Origin: Chitinophagales bacterium
Lineage (GTDB): Bacteria; Bacteroidota; Bacteroidia; Chitinophagales; JADIYW01
DNA length: 64,000 nucleotides
Reading direction: 5' to 3'
NCBI GenBank assembly: GCA_020636535.1
Contig: JACJXT010000011.1
Location: 558,001 to 622,000, forward strand
The notes beneath the pieces are model-generated. The model worked only from the letters and a program-made list of their open reading frames with translations. It was not told where the DNA came from and made no database searches. The position numbers and the translations under genes were made by a program. This document shows, in pieces, positions 9,309 to 18,062 of this stretch (position 1 is its first letter; each line of letters begins with the position of its first letter).

Positions 9309-11108
9309 ATGAAATGGATATTGTTTTTAATAATGAGTTGTTCCTTAATTACTTTTGCACAACAGCAAGGAGATTATGACCATTTCTTAGCACAACAATT
9401 TTTAGAAAATGGCGAATATGAAAAAGCAGCCGAATACTACGATGTTTTAATACAAAAAGAAGGTGGTTTACAATACTACCAAGAGTATTTGGAGGTGTTA
9501 TTGAAAATAAAAAATTACGAAAAAGCCAAAGCACTAGCAGAAAAAGCATATAGCGTAGGCAATAGTAAAGTCTATTTAATAGATTTAGCTAATATTTATA
9601 CACTTAGTGGCGATGAAAAAAATGCTAATAAACAATATCAAAAAATATTAAAAGACTTACCCAATAATGTTGCAGAAATTAAACAAATTGCACAAAAACT
9701 AATTACAGTTGGAGAGTTTGATTTGGCTCAACAAGTGTACTTGAAAGGTAGAGATATACTAAAAAACAACAATGCTTTTAATTTAGAGTTGGCAGATTTG
9801 TTGCTTTATAAAAAAGATTTAAACGGAATGGTGAACGCTTATCTAGATGAAGCACCACTACAAGCCAATCAATTGAATATTATTGAAGATGGTTTGTCTA
9901 AAGCCATGAATGATGAAGCAGGAATTGCTTTTGTAGAAAAATCATTGATACAAAGAGTTGGTCAAAATAAAGACTTACTTGTATATCAAGATTTATTAGT
10001 GTGGTTTTATTTATTGCAACATGATTTTGATGGTGCTTTGCTACAAGCCAAATCGCTAGACAATATTAGAAATGAAGATGGAAAAAGTATTTTGGCTATT
10101 AGTGCAACTGCATCACAAATGAAAGATTACGATGTTGCTATCAAAGGATATCAGTACATCATCAACAAAGGAAAAAACAATCCATGGTTTGTTACAGCCA
10201 ATCTCAATTTAATTAATGTTCAAAGAGATAGAATTGTAAACAATACCAATTATACCAAAGCAGAGTTGTTATCGCTAAAACAATCCTACGAAAATTTCAT
10301 TCAAAACTTCAACAATACTTACACTACAACCAACGCAATGATAGAGTTGTCGCAACTATTAGCATTGTATATTCACGAAACTGATAGTGCCATTGCTTTG
10401 CTAGAAAGTGTAGTAAACAATGCTACGATTGATAAAACTTTACAAGCACAAGCAAAACTTAATCTTGGCGACTATTATATTATGAACGAAAATCCATGGG
10501 ACGCACGATTGATTTATACACAAGTAGAAAAAGATTTTAAAGGTTCGCCACTTGGAGAAGAAGCTAAATTTCGTAATGCACGATTGTCTTATTTTAAAGG
10601 CGATTTTGAGTTTGCTCAGTCGCAATTAAAAATTATTAAAGCCAATACTTCCGAGTTAATGTCTAACGATGCTATTGATTTATCCGTTTTTATATTAGAT
10701 AATATCAATACCGATAATTCAGAAATTGGAATGCTTACTTATGCAAAAGCAGATTTACTTAACTTCCAAAATAAACTAGACGAAGCTAAAGATAGTTTAA
10801 ATCTTATATTAAATAGCTTAAATGGTTCTTCTTTGTCAGATGATGTTTATTATTTGCTATACAAAATCGAAAAGAAACAACAACATTACGAACAAGCAGC
10901 CAACTATCTTCAAATTATTATAGACGATTATGGTGCTGACTTATTGTCAGATAATGCTATTTTTTATTTGGCAGAACTGTATGAAAACATATTAAATGAT
11001 AAAGAAAAAGCAAAGGCATTGTATGAAAAGCTTATTTTAGAGCATAACGACAGTACTTTTGTAATTGAAGCAAGAAAAAGATATAGAAAATTAAGAGGAG
11101 ATTCTTAA
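9309..11108 (+). CDS. Secreted TPR-repeat protein
   Basis: 599 residues from the ATG at 9309, chosen because it begins a clean signal peptide (MKWILFLIMSCSLITFAQ); the frame runs three codons further upstream only through a TTG. The mature protein is almost all alpha-helical TPR units, for example residues 25-60 (FLENGEYEKAAEYYDVLI), a central set, and a C-terminal set with YYLLYKIEKKQQHYEQAANY and DNAIFYLAELYENILNDKEK. The C-terminal units resemble the YbgF/BamD-type repeats that handle cell-envelope scaffolding. It probably acts in the periplasm. It lies 50 bases before the zinc peptidase gene on the same strand and may be co-transcribed. No specific partner can be named. Confidence 0.85.
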   Translation: MKWILFLIMSCSLITFAQQQGDYDHFLAQQFLENGEYEKAAEYYDVLIQKEGGLQYYQEYLEVLLKIKNYEKAKALAEKAYSVGNSKVYLIDLANIYTLSGDEKNANKQYQKILKDLPNNVAEIKQIAQKLITVGEFDLAQQVYLKGRDILKNNNAFNLELADLLLYKKDLNGMVNAYLDEAPLQANQLNIIEDGLSKAMNDEAGIAFVEKSLIQRVGQNKDLLVYQDLLVWFYLLQHDFDGALLQAKSLDNIRNEDGKSILAISATASQMKDYDVAIKGYQYIINKGKNNPWFVTANLNLINVQRDRIVNNTNYTKAELLSLKQSYENFIQNFNNTYTTTNAMIELSQLLALYIHETDSAIALLESVVNNATIDKTLQAQAKLNLGDYYIMNENPWDARLIYTQVEKDFKGSPLGEEAKFRNARLSYFKGDFEFAQSQLKIIKANTSELMSNDAIDLSVFILDNINTDNSEIGMLTYAKADLLNFQNKLDEAKDSLNLILNSLNGSSLSDDVYYLLYKIEKKQQHYEQAANYLQIIIDDYGADLLSDNAIFYLAELYENILNDKEKAKALYEKLILEHNDSTFVIEARKRYRKLRGDS

Positions 11109-11158
11109 TTTTTGGAACTATATTTGATAAATTATTGTTATACTAAAAAAACAAAAAC

Positions 11159-11830
11159 ATGCTATATTTATTAATTATAATTTTAATGGGCGTTAGTTGG
11201 TTGGTAAGCTATCGTCTAAAATCAAAATTTAAGCAATATTCTCAAATACCAATTGGATTAACTGGTAAAGAAATTGCAGAAAAAATGTTATACGACAATG
11301 GAATTACAGATGTACAAGTAATTTCTACGCCAGGTGCATTAACCGACCATTATAATCCAGCAAATAAAACCGTAAATCTTAGCGATTGGGTGTATGCAGA
11401 AGCCAATGTTGCAGCAGCAGCAGTAGCAGCACACGAATGTGGACACGCAGTACAACATGCAACAGCATACAACTGGTTAACCATGCGTTCTAAATTAGTG
11501 CCAATGGTTAGCGTAAGCTCAAGGTACATGCAATGGATCATCTTAGCAGGTTTAGGTGTATTGGCAGTAACTAAAAGTCCAGTTGTATTAGCAATAGGTG
11601 TTGCTATGTTTGCAATGACCACATTGTTTTCGTTCATTACACTTCCTGTAGAATTTGATGCTTCTAGCAGAGCATTAAAATGGTTAGATGGAACAGGAAT
11701 TATGGCAAGTCAGCAACACGAAAAAGCAAAAGATGCATTAAAATGGGCTGCCATGACTTATGTAGTAGCGGCATTAAGTTCATTAGTAACTTTGTTGTAC
11801 TACTTATCATTACTTTTACGAAGAGATTAA
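11159..11830 (+). CDS. Zinc metallopeptidase, YugP/DUF neutral zinc peptidase family
   Basis: A 223-residue membrane-bound zinc peptidase of the YugP type. An N-terminal membrane helix (residues 1-18) precedes the catalytic region; the metal motif HECGH is at 92-96 in a poly-alanine helix (AAAAVAAHECGHAVQHATAY). Two further hydrophobic segments follow (about 120-165, ILAGLGVLAVTKSPVVLAIG and MFAMTTLFSFITLPVEFDAS), with the family's conserved LPVEFDAS; the Glu there is the likely third ligand. A last membrane helix sits at the C-terminus (VVAALSSLVTLLYYLSLLLRR). The length matches the family. The physiological substrate is unknown. The gene ends 24 bases before a strong terminator, which closes the TPR-yugP unit. 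Confidence 0.9.
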   Translation: MLYLLIIILMGVSWLVSYRLKSKFKQYSQIPIGLTGKEIAEKMLYDNGITDVQVISTPGALTDHYNPANKTVNLSDWVYAEANVAAAAVAAHECGHAVQHATAYNWLTMRSKLVPMVSVSSRYMQWIILAGLGVLAVTKSPVVLAIGVAMFAMTTLFSFITLPVEFDASSRALKWLDGTGIMASQQHEKAKDALKWAAMTYVVAALSSLVTLLYYLSLLLRRD

Positions 11831-11854
11831 TTAGTATCACCATAAAAAATACAG

Positions 11855-11884
11855 AGCCATTGATTTTTATCAATGGCTTTTTTG
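11855..11884 (+). terminator. Intrinsic terminator after the zinc peptidase gene
   Basis: Perfect 10-bp stem AGCCATTGAT/ATCAATGGCT with a TTTT loop, followed by TTTTTTG. Confidence 0.9.
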
Positions 11885-11929
11885 TTTGTAATATAACAGC
11901 AATAAAAAAACTAACGACTTAATGATATT

Positions 11930-13060
11930 TTACAACAACTCAACTGTTGGGTAATAAACATCTAAAAAGTAGCCAATTTTTATTTGTGATTCATCTAGCC
12001 AATAAGACCAATCTTTGTTTTTTCGTAATTGATTAAGTGTGTTAAATCCGTTTCTTGCTACTTCTACTCTATGTACTGGATTAACTAAGTCGTAACTTTG
12101 ATATGGAAACTTTACAGTATATCCTTTTTTAGTTTTTGTTTTATTGACACCTAAATATATTTCACCAAAAAAAGCAATTTGTCCATCACTAACAGCTAAT
12201 AATAATTGGTTTATAGCTGCTAAGTTTTGTAAGATGTCATCGTCCCAAACTGGTTGTAAAACATAAATTTGTTCATGAGCACCAAATTGTATGGCTGCTT
12301 TAGTTTGTAAATCGTAGTACTTTTCTTGTTCACAATTGTTATAAGCTTCTTCTGCTAAGTGTTGTAATTGAAATGCTTTTCTTGCTTCTATGGTTAGCCA
12401 ACTTTCGTTACTTAATGCTTCGTTGCCATATTCATTGAGTATCACTAAAGAACCAATATCTGTTAGTACATTTAACTGTCCACTTATCAATGCTTCGGAA
12501 GCTAATTGTAGAATATTTGTTGCCGGAATATTGTTAATTGGAATATCAATGTGATTTCGCAACATATCACTTTTTACAGATAATGCTAAAACTAAACCAG
12601 CTCTAACTTCGTTGGCAGCAAAGATTCCTAATTTTGTCCATAAAAATTTTGGATATTGTCTTTCTAATGCATCGTAACTCATTACTGCAAATGCATTTTT
12701 ACAAAGAATTAAATACGCTTCATTATTATTAAAATGTGCATTTGATAACGCTACAACTGCTGCTATCTTTTTTTGCATATTAGCTCTTATTGTATTGTAT
12801 TTTTCTTTATGCGACATATTGCTTGTTATATTATCTTGTAATGCATCAACATCATTCGCTATTGCTCTGATTTGCAAGTATAAGTTTCTGTCTGCTATAG
12901 AAAATTGTGTGGTATCTGTCTGCAATTGCTCATACAATGAATTGAGTATAGCAACTTTTTGTTCATCATCAGCAGATAAATTACACGAATTTTCTTTTTG
13001 ACAATTATTAAGTAAAAGTGTAGTAGATATAACTACTAATAAGAAAATGCGTTTTAACAT
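11930..13060 (-). CDS. Predicted lipoprotein of unknown function
   Basis: 376 residues with a lipoprotein-type signal: MLKRIFLLVV then a hydrophobic run to LLLNNC, with Cys20 as probable lipidation site, followed by QKENSCN. The mature part is mainly helical (many A/L/E/Q runs such as FQLQHLAEEAYNNCEQEKYYDL) with a C-terminal segment richer in aromatic and beta-type residues (YTVKFPYQSYDLVNPVHRVE, NKDWSYWLDESQIKIGYFLD). I recognise no catalytic motif or named family. Its stop and the stop of the zinc peptidase gene face each other across 99 bases. It lies 21 bases downstream of the PorE-like gene on the same strand, so the two are probably one transcript and may share an envelope role. Confidence 0.75.
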   Translation of the reverse strand: MLKRIFLLVVISTTLLLNNCQKENSCNLSADDEQKVAILNSLYEQLQTDTTQFSIADRNLYLQIRAIANDVDALQDNITSNMSHKEKYNTIRANMQKKIAAVVALSNAHFNNNEAYLILCKNAFAVMSYDALERQYPKFLWTKLGIFAANEVRAGLVLALSVKSDMLRNHIDIPINNIPATNILQLASEALISGQLNVLTDIGSLVILNEYGNEALSNESWLTIEARKAFQLQHLAEEAYNNCEQEKYYDLQTKAAIQFGAHEQIYVLQPVWDDDILQNLAAINQLLLAVSDGQIAFFGEIYLGVNKTKTKKGYTVKFPYQSYDLVNPVHRVEVARNGFNTLNQLRKNKDWSYWLDESQIKIGYFLDVYYPTVELL

Positions 13061-13081
13061 GTATTAAAAATACACAAATTT

Positions 13082-14602
13082 TTACTCTTCTTCTTTTTTT
13101 GTGAGATAAATGTTTTTGTTAATAGGTTGTAATTGTTGTGTTGTAATAATTGTGAAGTCGTTCTTTATAAAATTCTCTTTTTCTACACTTATAAAATAGG
13201 AGTTATTTGGTTGTAGTAATATATGATAAGCATTTCCATTAATAGAATCTGTAGTGATTGTTTGTGTAGCACTATCTACAATTGATATTTTAATACTATC
13301 TAAAAATATATTTTCAAATTTTATGTTTATTGTAGTCGGAATATCAAAATATTCAAAAGCATAAATGTCATCTAAACCTAAACCACCGTTTCTGTTAGAA
13401 GAGATAAATCCTTTTTTATAATTATTGTCTAAGTAAAAACCAAAATCATCTGCATTGCTATTAAATGGTTCACCAAGATGCTCTACCACAGCATACTCAT
13501 TTAATAAATTTCTTTTCGCAACAAAAATATCCATTCCACCAAAACCTGCATGTCCATTACTAGAAAAATACAAACTACCATCTTCCATTAAAAATGGATA
13601 GCGTTCATCACCTTCTGTATTAATAATTGGTCCAGCATTTTTTGGTTTCGACCAAACACCACCTTTTTTTATACTATAATAAATATCTTTCCCACCAAAA
13701 CCACCAGCTCTGTCAGAAGTAAAAAACATCAACAACGCATCTTTACTTATTGTAGGATAAGCACAAGAATATTCTTTATCGTTAAATTCTAGCTCTTTAA
13801 AATCTTTAGTGTTGTTGCCTTTTAAATTGGCTTCAAAAATCTTTAGTGTTACATCACCTTTTTTGTTGGTAATCGCATCGCCATATTGAAAATTATTTTT
13901 GGTATAATATATTTTTGTTTGTGTTGTATCGATACAAGCTGGTCCACTATTGTAATTTTTTGTATTGATAACACCATTTAATGGTTCGATATTATAAGCA
14001 GTGTCATTTATTTTTTCAGCAATATATACTTGTGCAAAGCTGTTACCGTCCCAAGCATTAATTTTTCCAGCTCTTGATGATGTAAATAATATAGCACTAT
14101 CTTGATAGCTAATTGCACTAAAATCAGAAGCTACAGAATTAAGTGCTTTAAGATTGTAAAATTCAAATTTTCTGTTGGTAGTGTCTTTGTGAGTTAAAGA
14201 TTTATCACAAGAAAGCAACATTTTTTTAGCTTTTTCTATGGCTTTAACATTGGTTTTTTCTCTTTCTAAAAATAGGTTGAGTTGCTTCGTTGCTTCAGTA
14301 TATTTTTCATTGTACATCAACATTTCTGCATAGCTTAGTAAATGTTTACTTAGTACATTTTTGTCTGCTACTACTATGCTATAATATTTTTCAGCATTTA
14401 CATAGTCATTCACTTTCATATAGCATTCTGCAATTTTTCTTATAGCAGAGCTATTGCCTTTATCTGCAATTGGCTTGAGTTCTACAATTGCTTCAGCATA
14501 TTTATAGTCGTTCATTAAGCTTTCGCCTTTAGCAACAGACTGTGCTTTAGTAGTAAATGCAACTACTATCAGCAATAAAAAAAGTAAGGGTTTATATTTC
14601 AT
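13082..14602 (-). CDS. PorE-like TPR/PD40 envelope protein lacking an OmpA domain
   Basis: 506 residues with signal peptide MKYKPLLFLLLIVVAFTTKAQ. Residues ~22-140 are TPR-like (YKYAEAIVELKPIADKGNSSA, NDYVNAEKYYSIVVADKN). Residues ~150-410 are PD40/WD40-like propeller strands with the family phrases LFTSSRAGKINAWDGNSF, MFFTSDRAGGFGGKDIYYS, LYFSSNGHAGFGGMDIFVAK and GFISSNRNGGLGLDDIYAFE. A short beta domain (about 90 residues, carboxypeptidase-regulatory-like) ends the protein at TKKEEE. T9SS PorE and its paralogues usually continue into a peptidoglycan-binding OmpA domain; none is present and the downstream frame is closed. The start overlaps the stop of the MBL hydrolase gene by 11 bases, so the two are translated from one transcript. 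Confidence 0.85.
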   Translation of the reverse strand: MKYKPLLFLLLIVVAFTTKAQSVAKGESLMNDYKYAEAIVELKPIADKGNSSAIRKIAECYMKVNDYVNAEKYYSIVVADKNVLSKHLLSYAEMLMYNEKYTEATKQLNLFLEREKTNVKAIEKAKKMLLSCDKSLTHKDTTNRKFEFYNLKALNSVASDFSAISYQDSAILFTSSRAGKINAWDGNSFAQVYIAEKINDTAYNIEPLNGVINTKNYNSGPACIDTTQTKIYYTKNNFQYGDAITNKKGDVTLKIFEANLKGNNTKDFKELEFNDKEYSCAYPTISKDALLMFFTSDRAGGFGGKDIYYSIKKGGVWSKPKNAGPIINTEGDERYPFLMEDGSLYFSSNGHAGFGGMDIFVAKRNLLNEYAVVEHLGEPFNSNADDFGFYLDNNYKKGFISSNRNGGLGLDDIYAFEYFDIPTTINIKFENIFLDSIKISIVDSATQTITTDSINGNAYHILLQPNNSYFISVEKENFIKNDFTIITTQQLQPINKNIYLTKKEEE

Positions 14603-15428
14603 TAATACTAATTAATTTATCAAATACTATGCCTTTTTCAGTTCTTTTTAATGTACATGCTTCTATGTCTTTATCGTGTTCAAATACTAATATATGATTA
14701 TTTTCTAGTGCTTTTTCTAAAAAGATATGTTTTTCTTTTAATGTTTCTAGTGGTTGCACATCGTATGCCATTATATATGGTAGCTTTATATGATGATGCG
14801 AAGGAATTAAATCGGCACAATAAGAAATAGTTTGGTCGTCTTTATAAATATGAAAAATCATCATAGCATGTGTGTGACCATACATTAGCTCGTACTCAAT
14901 ATTTGTAAATGACCATTCTTCGTTATCGACAAATTTTAGTTGATTGCTATTTAGTAAAAAGTTAAGATTCTCTTTTAAAAAAGAAGCTTGTTCTCTCGGA
15001 TTTGGTTCCATTGCCCAATTCCAATGTTCGTTATTTGTCCAATAAGTGGCATTAGGAAATTTTAGAGATAGTGTGCCATCATCACTTCTGTTTAAAGCAC
15101 CACTACAATGGTCGAAATGTAGATGTGTATAAATGACATCAGTAATATCTTCAGTAGAAAAACCATGTTTAGCTAAAGATTTTTCTAGTGTATCTTCTCC
15201 AAAAGTAAAATATCGTTGTTGATATTGTGGTGTAATATTGTTGCCAATACCTGAGTCGATTAGTATTAATTTGTCTTTGTCTTGAATGAGTAAACAGCGC
15301 ATTGCCCAAGTACACAAGTTATTTTCATCTGGTGGATTTAGTTTTTGCCACATTGTTTTTGGAACAACGCCAAACATGGCACCACCATCTAGTTTAAAAT
15401 AACCTGTATCAATAGAAAAAATCTGCAT
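14592..15428 (-). CDS. Metallo-beta-lactamase fold hydrolase (lactonase-like)
   Basis: A 278-residue MBL-fold protein with the metal motif THLHFDH at residues 101-107, directly followed by CSGALNRSDDG. The later ligands are in ELMYGHTHAMMIFHI (His), ISYCADLIPSHHHIKLP (Asp) and ILVFEHDKDIEACTL (His). The spacing and the WTNNEHWNWAMEPNPRE insert match the AhlD/quorum-quenching-lactonase-like branch widely found in Bacteroidota rather than glyoxalase II. There is no signal peptide; the start ATG begins the core strand MQIFSIDTGYFKLDGGAMFG. The gene overlaps the next one (PorE-like) by 11 bases and is 51 bases downstream of the DUF4105 gene on the same strand. Substrate unknown. Confidence 0.9.
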   Translation of the reverse strand: MQIFSIDTGYFKLDGGAMFGVVPKTMWQKLNPPDENNLCTWAMRCLLIQDKDKLILIDSGIGNNITPQYQQRYFTFGEDTLEKSLAKHGFSTEDITDVIYTHLHFDHCSGALNRSDDGTLSLKFPNATYWTNNEHWNWAMEPNPREQASFLKENLNFLLNSNQLKFVDNEEWSFTNIEYELMYGHTHAMMIFHIYKDDQTISYCADLIPSHHHIKLPYIMAYDVQPLETLKEKHIFLEKALENNHILVFEHDKDIEACTLKRTEKGIVFDKLISINEI

Positions 15429-15479
15429 ACCTCTTTTTTTATCAAAGTTAATAAGAAATATGTAATTGTGTTGGAGAGT

Positions 15480-16706
15480 TTAATTCCCTTTTACTCTATT
15501 CATAGACGATAAGTCTGCAGAAGTTGGTATTGGTAAAAATCGAGAAACCAATATAATAGCAATGAGTATTATTGGAAATACTGCTTTATGATATTCTTGC
15601 GGATTTAACCACCAAAGTATAATTAATACTGCTAAGATAATTCTATAAATTTTAAAGTAAATCAATATCCAATTCGGCGATTTTTCTCGCAACATAAAAA
15701 ATGCCAATGGAAAATTTAAAGGCATTGCCCATAATAAATTCAAATTCCATTTGGTAGAAGTGTGGTCAGTGCCAAACCACATAAATAATAAAAACCAACC
15801 TAAAATTCCTAGTATACTTAAATAGATGGCAGGAAAAACTTTCCATCGTTTTACCGTCTTTCTTTTAATTTGCATAATAAATAAAATCAAAAACAACAAC
15901 CAAAAAACTAATGCTGGAGAAATAAAAGGTTTGCGAATGTGTTCTGGAATTTTATCTAAAATCAACGAATTACTACTTACTATTTTTTTTCCATCATAAG
16001 TTGTATTATCAAACAGTTGCATCAATTCTTCTGGTAAAAAAGTTCTACCAAAACCAGCTTTTTTATCTGTAGGCAAACCAATTAACAAATCCATTCCAAA
16101 ATCCAACCATTCATTAAAATTGTGTCTATCTATTAACTGTCTATACGAACTATTATCGTCTGCATCTTTGCCAAACTTAAATTTCGATTTATTTTGTCCA
16201 CCAATTACTGCCAATAAAACATCTCTAGGTCGTGTAGAACAATTATCAGCTAAAAAATCATATCTATAATATTTGTTCTCATCTCTAGCATTAATAGTTA
16301 ATGCTTCAAATAATCTTTGTTTTTGAACACTATCTAAAACTATATTTTGTTCAGTTATCGACCTATTTTCTTCTTTGTACATGGTTTCAAACTCAGCGTA
16401 AGTATCTATCGATAAATAATAGAGTAGTTTCCCTTGAATAAATTTTTGTACAAAATTAGGTTCGCCAAAATTAAAAGTACCATAGTTATAAACCAAATCC
16501 CAACCAAATTTCGGATCAGTAATTCTTATTCCAGTATGTCCAAACAACTGATAAATTTCTGTCCCAGAGCCAACGGTCAGTAAGCTTACTGTAGCATCAC
16601 TACTCAACTTAGGCACATCTAAATATTTTTCATTTTGAGCATGAATAGTGTTGCCTATAATTATAAGAGCGAATAAAACCAATTGTTTAGCTAAACTTTT
16701 TAACAC
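15480..16706 (-). CDS. DUF4105 membrane protein
   Basis: 408 residues. A signal-like helix (LVLFALIIIGNTIHA) is followed by the DUF4105 periplasmic domain (residues ~30-260). Its conserved phrases are SLLTVGSGTEIYQLFGHTGIRI, YNYGTFNFGEPNFVQKFIQG and YRYDFLADNCSTRPRDVL; the last holds the conserved Asn-Cys pair. Four to five membrane helices fill the C-terminal third (LVFWLLFLILFIMQI, AIYLSILGILGWFLLFMWFG, LAVLIILWWL, AVFPIILIAIILV). DUF4105 contains an NlpC/P60-like His-Cys arrangement in some members, so an amidase- or transpeptidase-type activity is possible but unproven. It heads a three- or four-gene minus-strand unit with the MBL hydrolase, PorE-like and lipoprotein genes. It is divergent from msrB across 36 bases. 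Confidence 0.88.
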   Translation of the reverse strand: MLKSLAKQLVLFALIIIGNTIHAQNEKYLDVPKLSSDATVSLLTVGSGTEIYQLFGHTGIRITDPKFGWDLVYNYGTFNFGEPNFVQKFIQGKLLYYLSIDTYAEFETMYKEENRSITEQNIVLDSVQKQRLFEALTINARDENKYYRYDFLADNCSTRPRDVLLAVIGGQNKSKFKFGKDADDNSSYRQLIDRHNFNEWLDFGMDLLIGLPTDKKAGFGRTFLPEELMQLFDNTTYDGKKIVSSNSLILDKIPEHIRKPFISPALVFWLLFLILFIMQIKRKTVKRWKVFPAIYLSILGILGWFLLFMWFGTDHTSTKWNLNLLWAMPLNFPLAFFMLREKSPNWILIYFKIYRIILAVLIILWWLNPQEYHKAVFPIILIAIILVSRFLPIPTSADLSSMNRVKGN

Positions 16707-16742
16707 TTTACTTGTTTGTATTAATGAACAATTTTAAAACCC

Positions 16743-17225
16743 ATGCAAGGTAAAAAGTTCTATCTAATTTTTTTAATTTTGATACTGTTTAATGCTTGTC
16801 AACACCAAAAAAATATTGCGACTATGGACTATAATGTACAAAAAACAGACGAAGAATGGAAAGCACTCTTATCCGATGAAGCGTATCGTGTATTAAGAGA
16901 AGCTGGTACCGAACGACCTTTTACTGGTGAATACACCGATACAGAAACTGTAGGCGAATATCATTGTAATGCTTGTGGAGCTTTGTTATTTACTTCAGAT
17001 ACCAAATATCATTCTGGTTGTGGTTGGCCAGCGTTTTATGATCCAGCTAATTCTAAAGCTGTCATTACTAAGAAAGACAATAGTCATGGTATGATACGAA
17101 CAGAAGTATTGTGTGCCAATTGTGGTTCGCATTTAGGTCATGTTTTTGAAGACGGACCAAAAGACAAAACAGGTTTACGATATTGTATCAATTCTATTAG
17201 TTTGAAGCTAGTACCAAAAAATTAA
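16743..17225 (+). CDS. msrB: Peptide-methionine (R)-S-oxide reductase MsrB, lipoprotein form
   Basis: Reduces the R epimer of methionine sulfoxide in proteins. 160 residues: a lipoprotein signal (FYLIFLILILFNAC, Cys19 as lipid site) precedes a complete MsrB domain. The structural zinc is held by CNAC (75-78) and CANC (124-127). The catalytic Cys148 is in GLRYCINSISLKL, and the substrate pocket motif HSGCGWPAFYDP (90-101) and RTEVLCANCGSHLGHVF are intact. Lipidation places it at the periplasmic face of the inner or outer membrane, so it probably repairs oxidised envelope proteins. No MsrA gene is adjacent. It is followed by the rpsP promoter region on the same strand. Confidence 0.96.
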   Translation: MQGKKFYLIFLILILFNACQHQKNIATMDYNVQKTDEEWKALLSDEAYRVLREAGTERPFTGEYTDTETVGEYHCNACGALLFTSDTKYHSGCGWPAFYDPANSKAVITKKDNSHGMIRTEVLCANCGSHLGHVFEDGPKDKTGLRYCINSISLKLVPKN

Positions 17226-17272
17226 TTTTTCATTACTAAGCACATTTTCAGACACAAATAAAAATAAATCAC

Positions 17273-17280
17273 TATTTTTG
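17273..17280 (+). promoter_or_regulatory. -7 promoter element (TAnnTTTG) of rpsP
   Basis: TATTTTTG followed by GCAC lies 72 bases before the rpsP ATG. It matches the Bacteroidota sigma-ABfr -7 consensus TAnnTTTG. No good -33 TTG was seen at the usual distance. Confidence 0.55.
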
Positions 17281-17351
17281 CACTTCGGTTTAAAACTCGT
17301 ACCGTTATTTTTATACAAAACGAGCATTAAAAACAACAAACATATTTTTAT

Positions 17352-17891
17352 ATGGCAACGAAAATTAGATTACAAAGACATGGCTCTAAAAGAAAACCAT
17401 TCTACAAAATTGTAGTGGCAGATAGTAGAGCAAGAAGAGATGGTAAGTTCATCGAACAATTAGGAACTTACAATCCAACAACAATTCCTGCAAGTATCGA
17501 ATTAAATTTAGACAGAGCAGTACACTGGTTACAAACTGGAGCAGAACCAACTGATACAGTAAATGCAATTTTAAAGTACAAAGGAGCAGTTTACAAAAAA
17601 CACTTATTAAGAGGTGTAAAATTAGGAGTAGTAAATGCTGATGATGTAGAAGCTAAGTTTGAAGAGTGGTTAAATGCTAAATCAGACAAAATTGATGCTC
17701 ACAAAAGCAAGGCAGATGCTGCTAAATTAGAGCAAATTAGAAAATCTGTAGAAGCACCAGCAAAAGTTGTAGCTGTTGAAGAAGAAGTAGTAGAAGAAAC
17801 TACAGAAGAAACACCAGCTGAAACAGAAGAAGTGGTGGAAACTACTGAAGTAGTAGAAGAAACACCAGCTGAAGAAAAAACAGAAGAATAA
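17352..17891 (+). CDS. rpsP: 30S ribosomal protein S16 with long acidic C-terminal tail
   Basis: 179 residues. The first ~85 residues are canonical S16 (MATKIRLQRHGSKRKPFYKI, then VVADSRARRDGKFIEQLGTYNP and WLQTGAEPTDTVNAILKYKG). A helical extension follows (about 90-135), then a highly acidic, V/T/E-rich tail (about 137-179) built of repeated EETPAE-type units. S16 is ~80 residues in E. coli; extended forms are common in Bacteroidota. The tail's function is unknown. It begins the rpsP-rimM-trmD-rplS order, which is conserved across bacteria. However, a terminator and a separate promoter lie between rpsP and rimM here. Confidence 0.97.
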   Translation: MATKIRLQRHGSKRKPFYKIVVADSRARRDGKFIEQLGTYNPTTIPASIELNLDRAVHWLQTGAEPTDTVNAILKYKGAVYKKHLLRGVKLGVVNADDVEAKFEEWLNAKSDKIDAHKSKADAAKLEQIRKSVEAPAKVVAVEEEVVEETTEETPAETEEVVETTEVVEETPAEEKTEE

Positions 17892-17900
17892 ATTAACACT

Positions 17901-17980
17901 TCGTCATTCCGTAATTTTGAAGTTTGAAAAATATACGGAATCTTTCTTCATACAGACTACGATTTTTTGAAGAATGACGA
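17901..17980. repeat. Nested inverted-repeat element, copy 2
   Basis: Outer arms TCGTCATTC (17901-17909) and GAATGACGA (17972-17980); inner arms ATTCCGTA (17906-17913) and TACGGAAT (17934-17941). It matches copy 1 at 3861. It sits directly after the rpsP stop, and the transcript would fold here before the terminator at 18023. Confidence 0.65.
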
Positions 17981-18009
17981 GTTGATTGTTAAGAATAAAC
18001 AGTTTATTT

Positions 18010-18042
18010 TTTGATTTAACTGATAATCTCGACATATATTTG
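18010..18042 (+). promoter_or_regulatory. Probable rimM promoter, -7 box inside the rpsP terminator loop
   Basis: TTTG at 18010-18013 (-33) and TATATTTG at 18035-18042 (perfect TAnnTTTG -7) are 21 bases apart. The -7 box is exactly the 8-base loop of the terminator hairpin 18023-18054. Transcription would begin near 18048, giving a leader of about 15 bases before the rimM ATG. Confidence 0.5.
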
Positions 18043-18060
18043 TGTCGAGATTATTTTTTT
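18023..18060 (+). terminator. Strong hairpin with U-tract between rpsP and rimM
   Basis: Perfect 12-bp stem ATAATCTCGACA/TGTCGAGATTAT (18023-18034 and 18043-18054), loop TATATTTG, then TTTTTT ending two bases before the rimM ATG at 18063. It should terminate or attenuate rpsP transcription. Confidence 0.85.
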
Positions 18061-18062
18061 AT

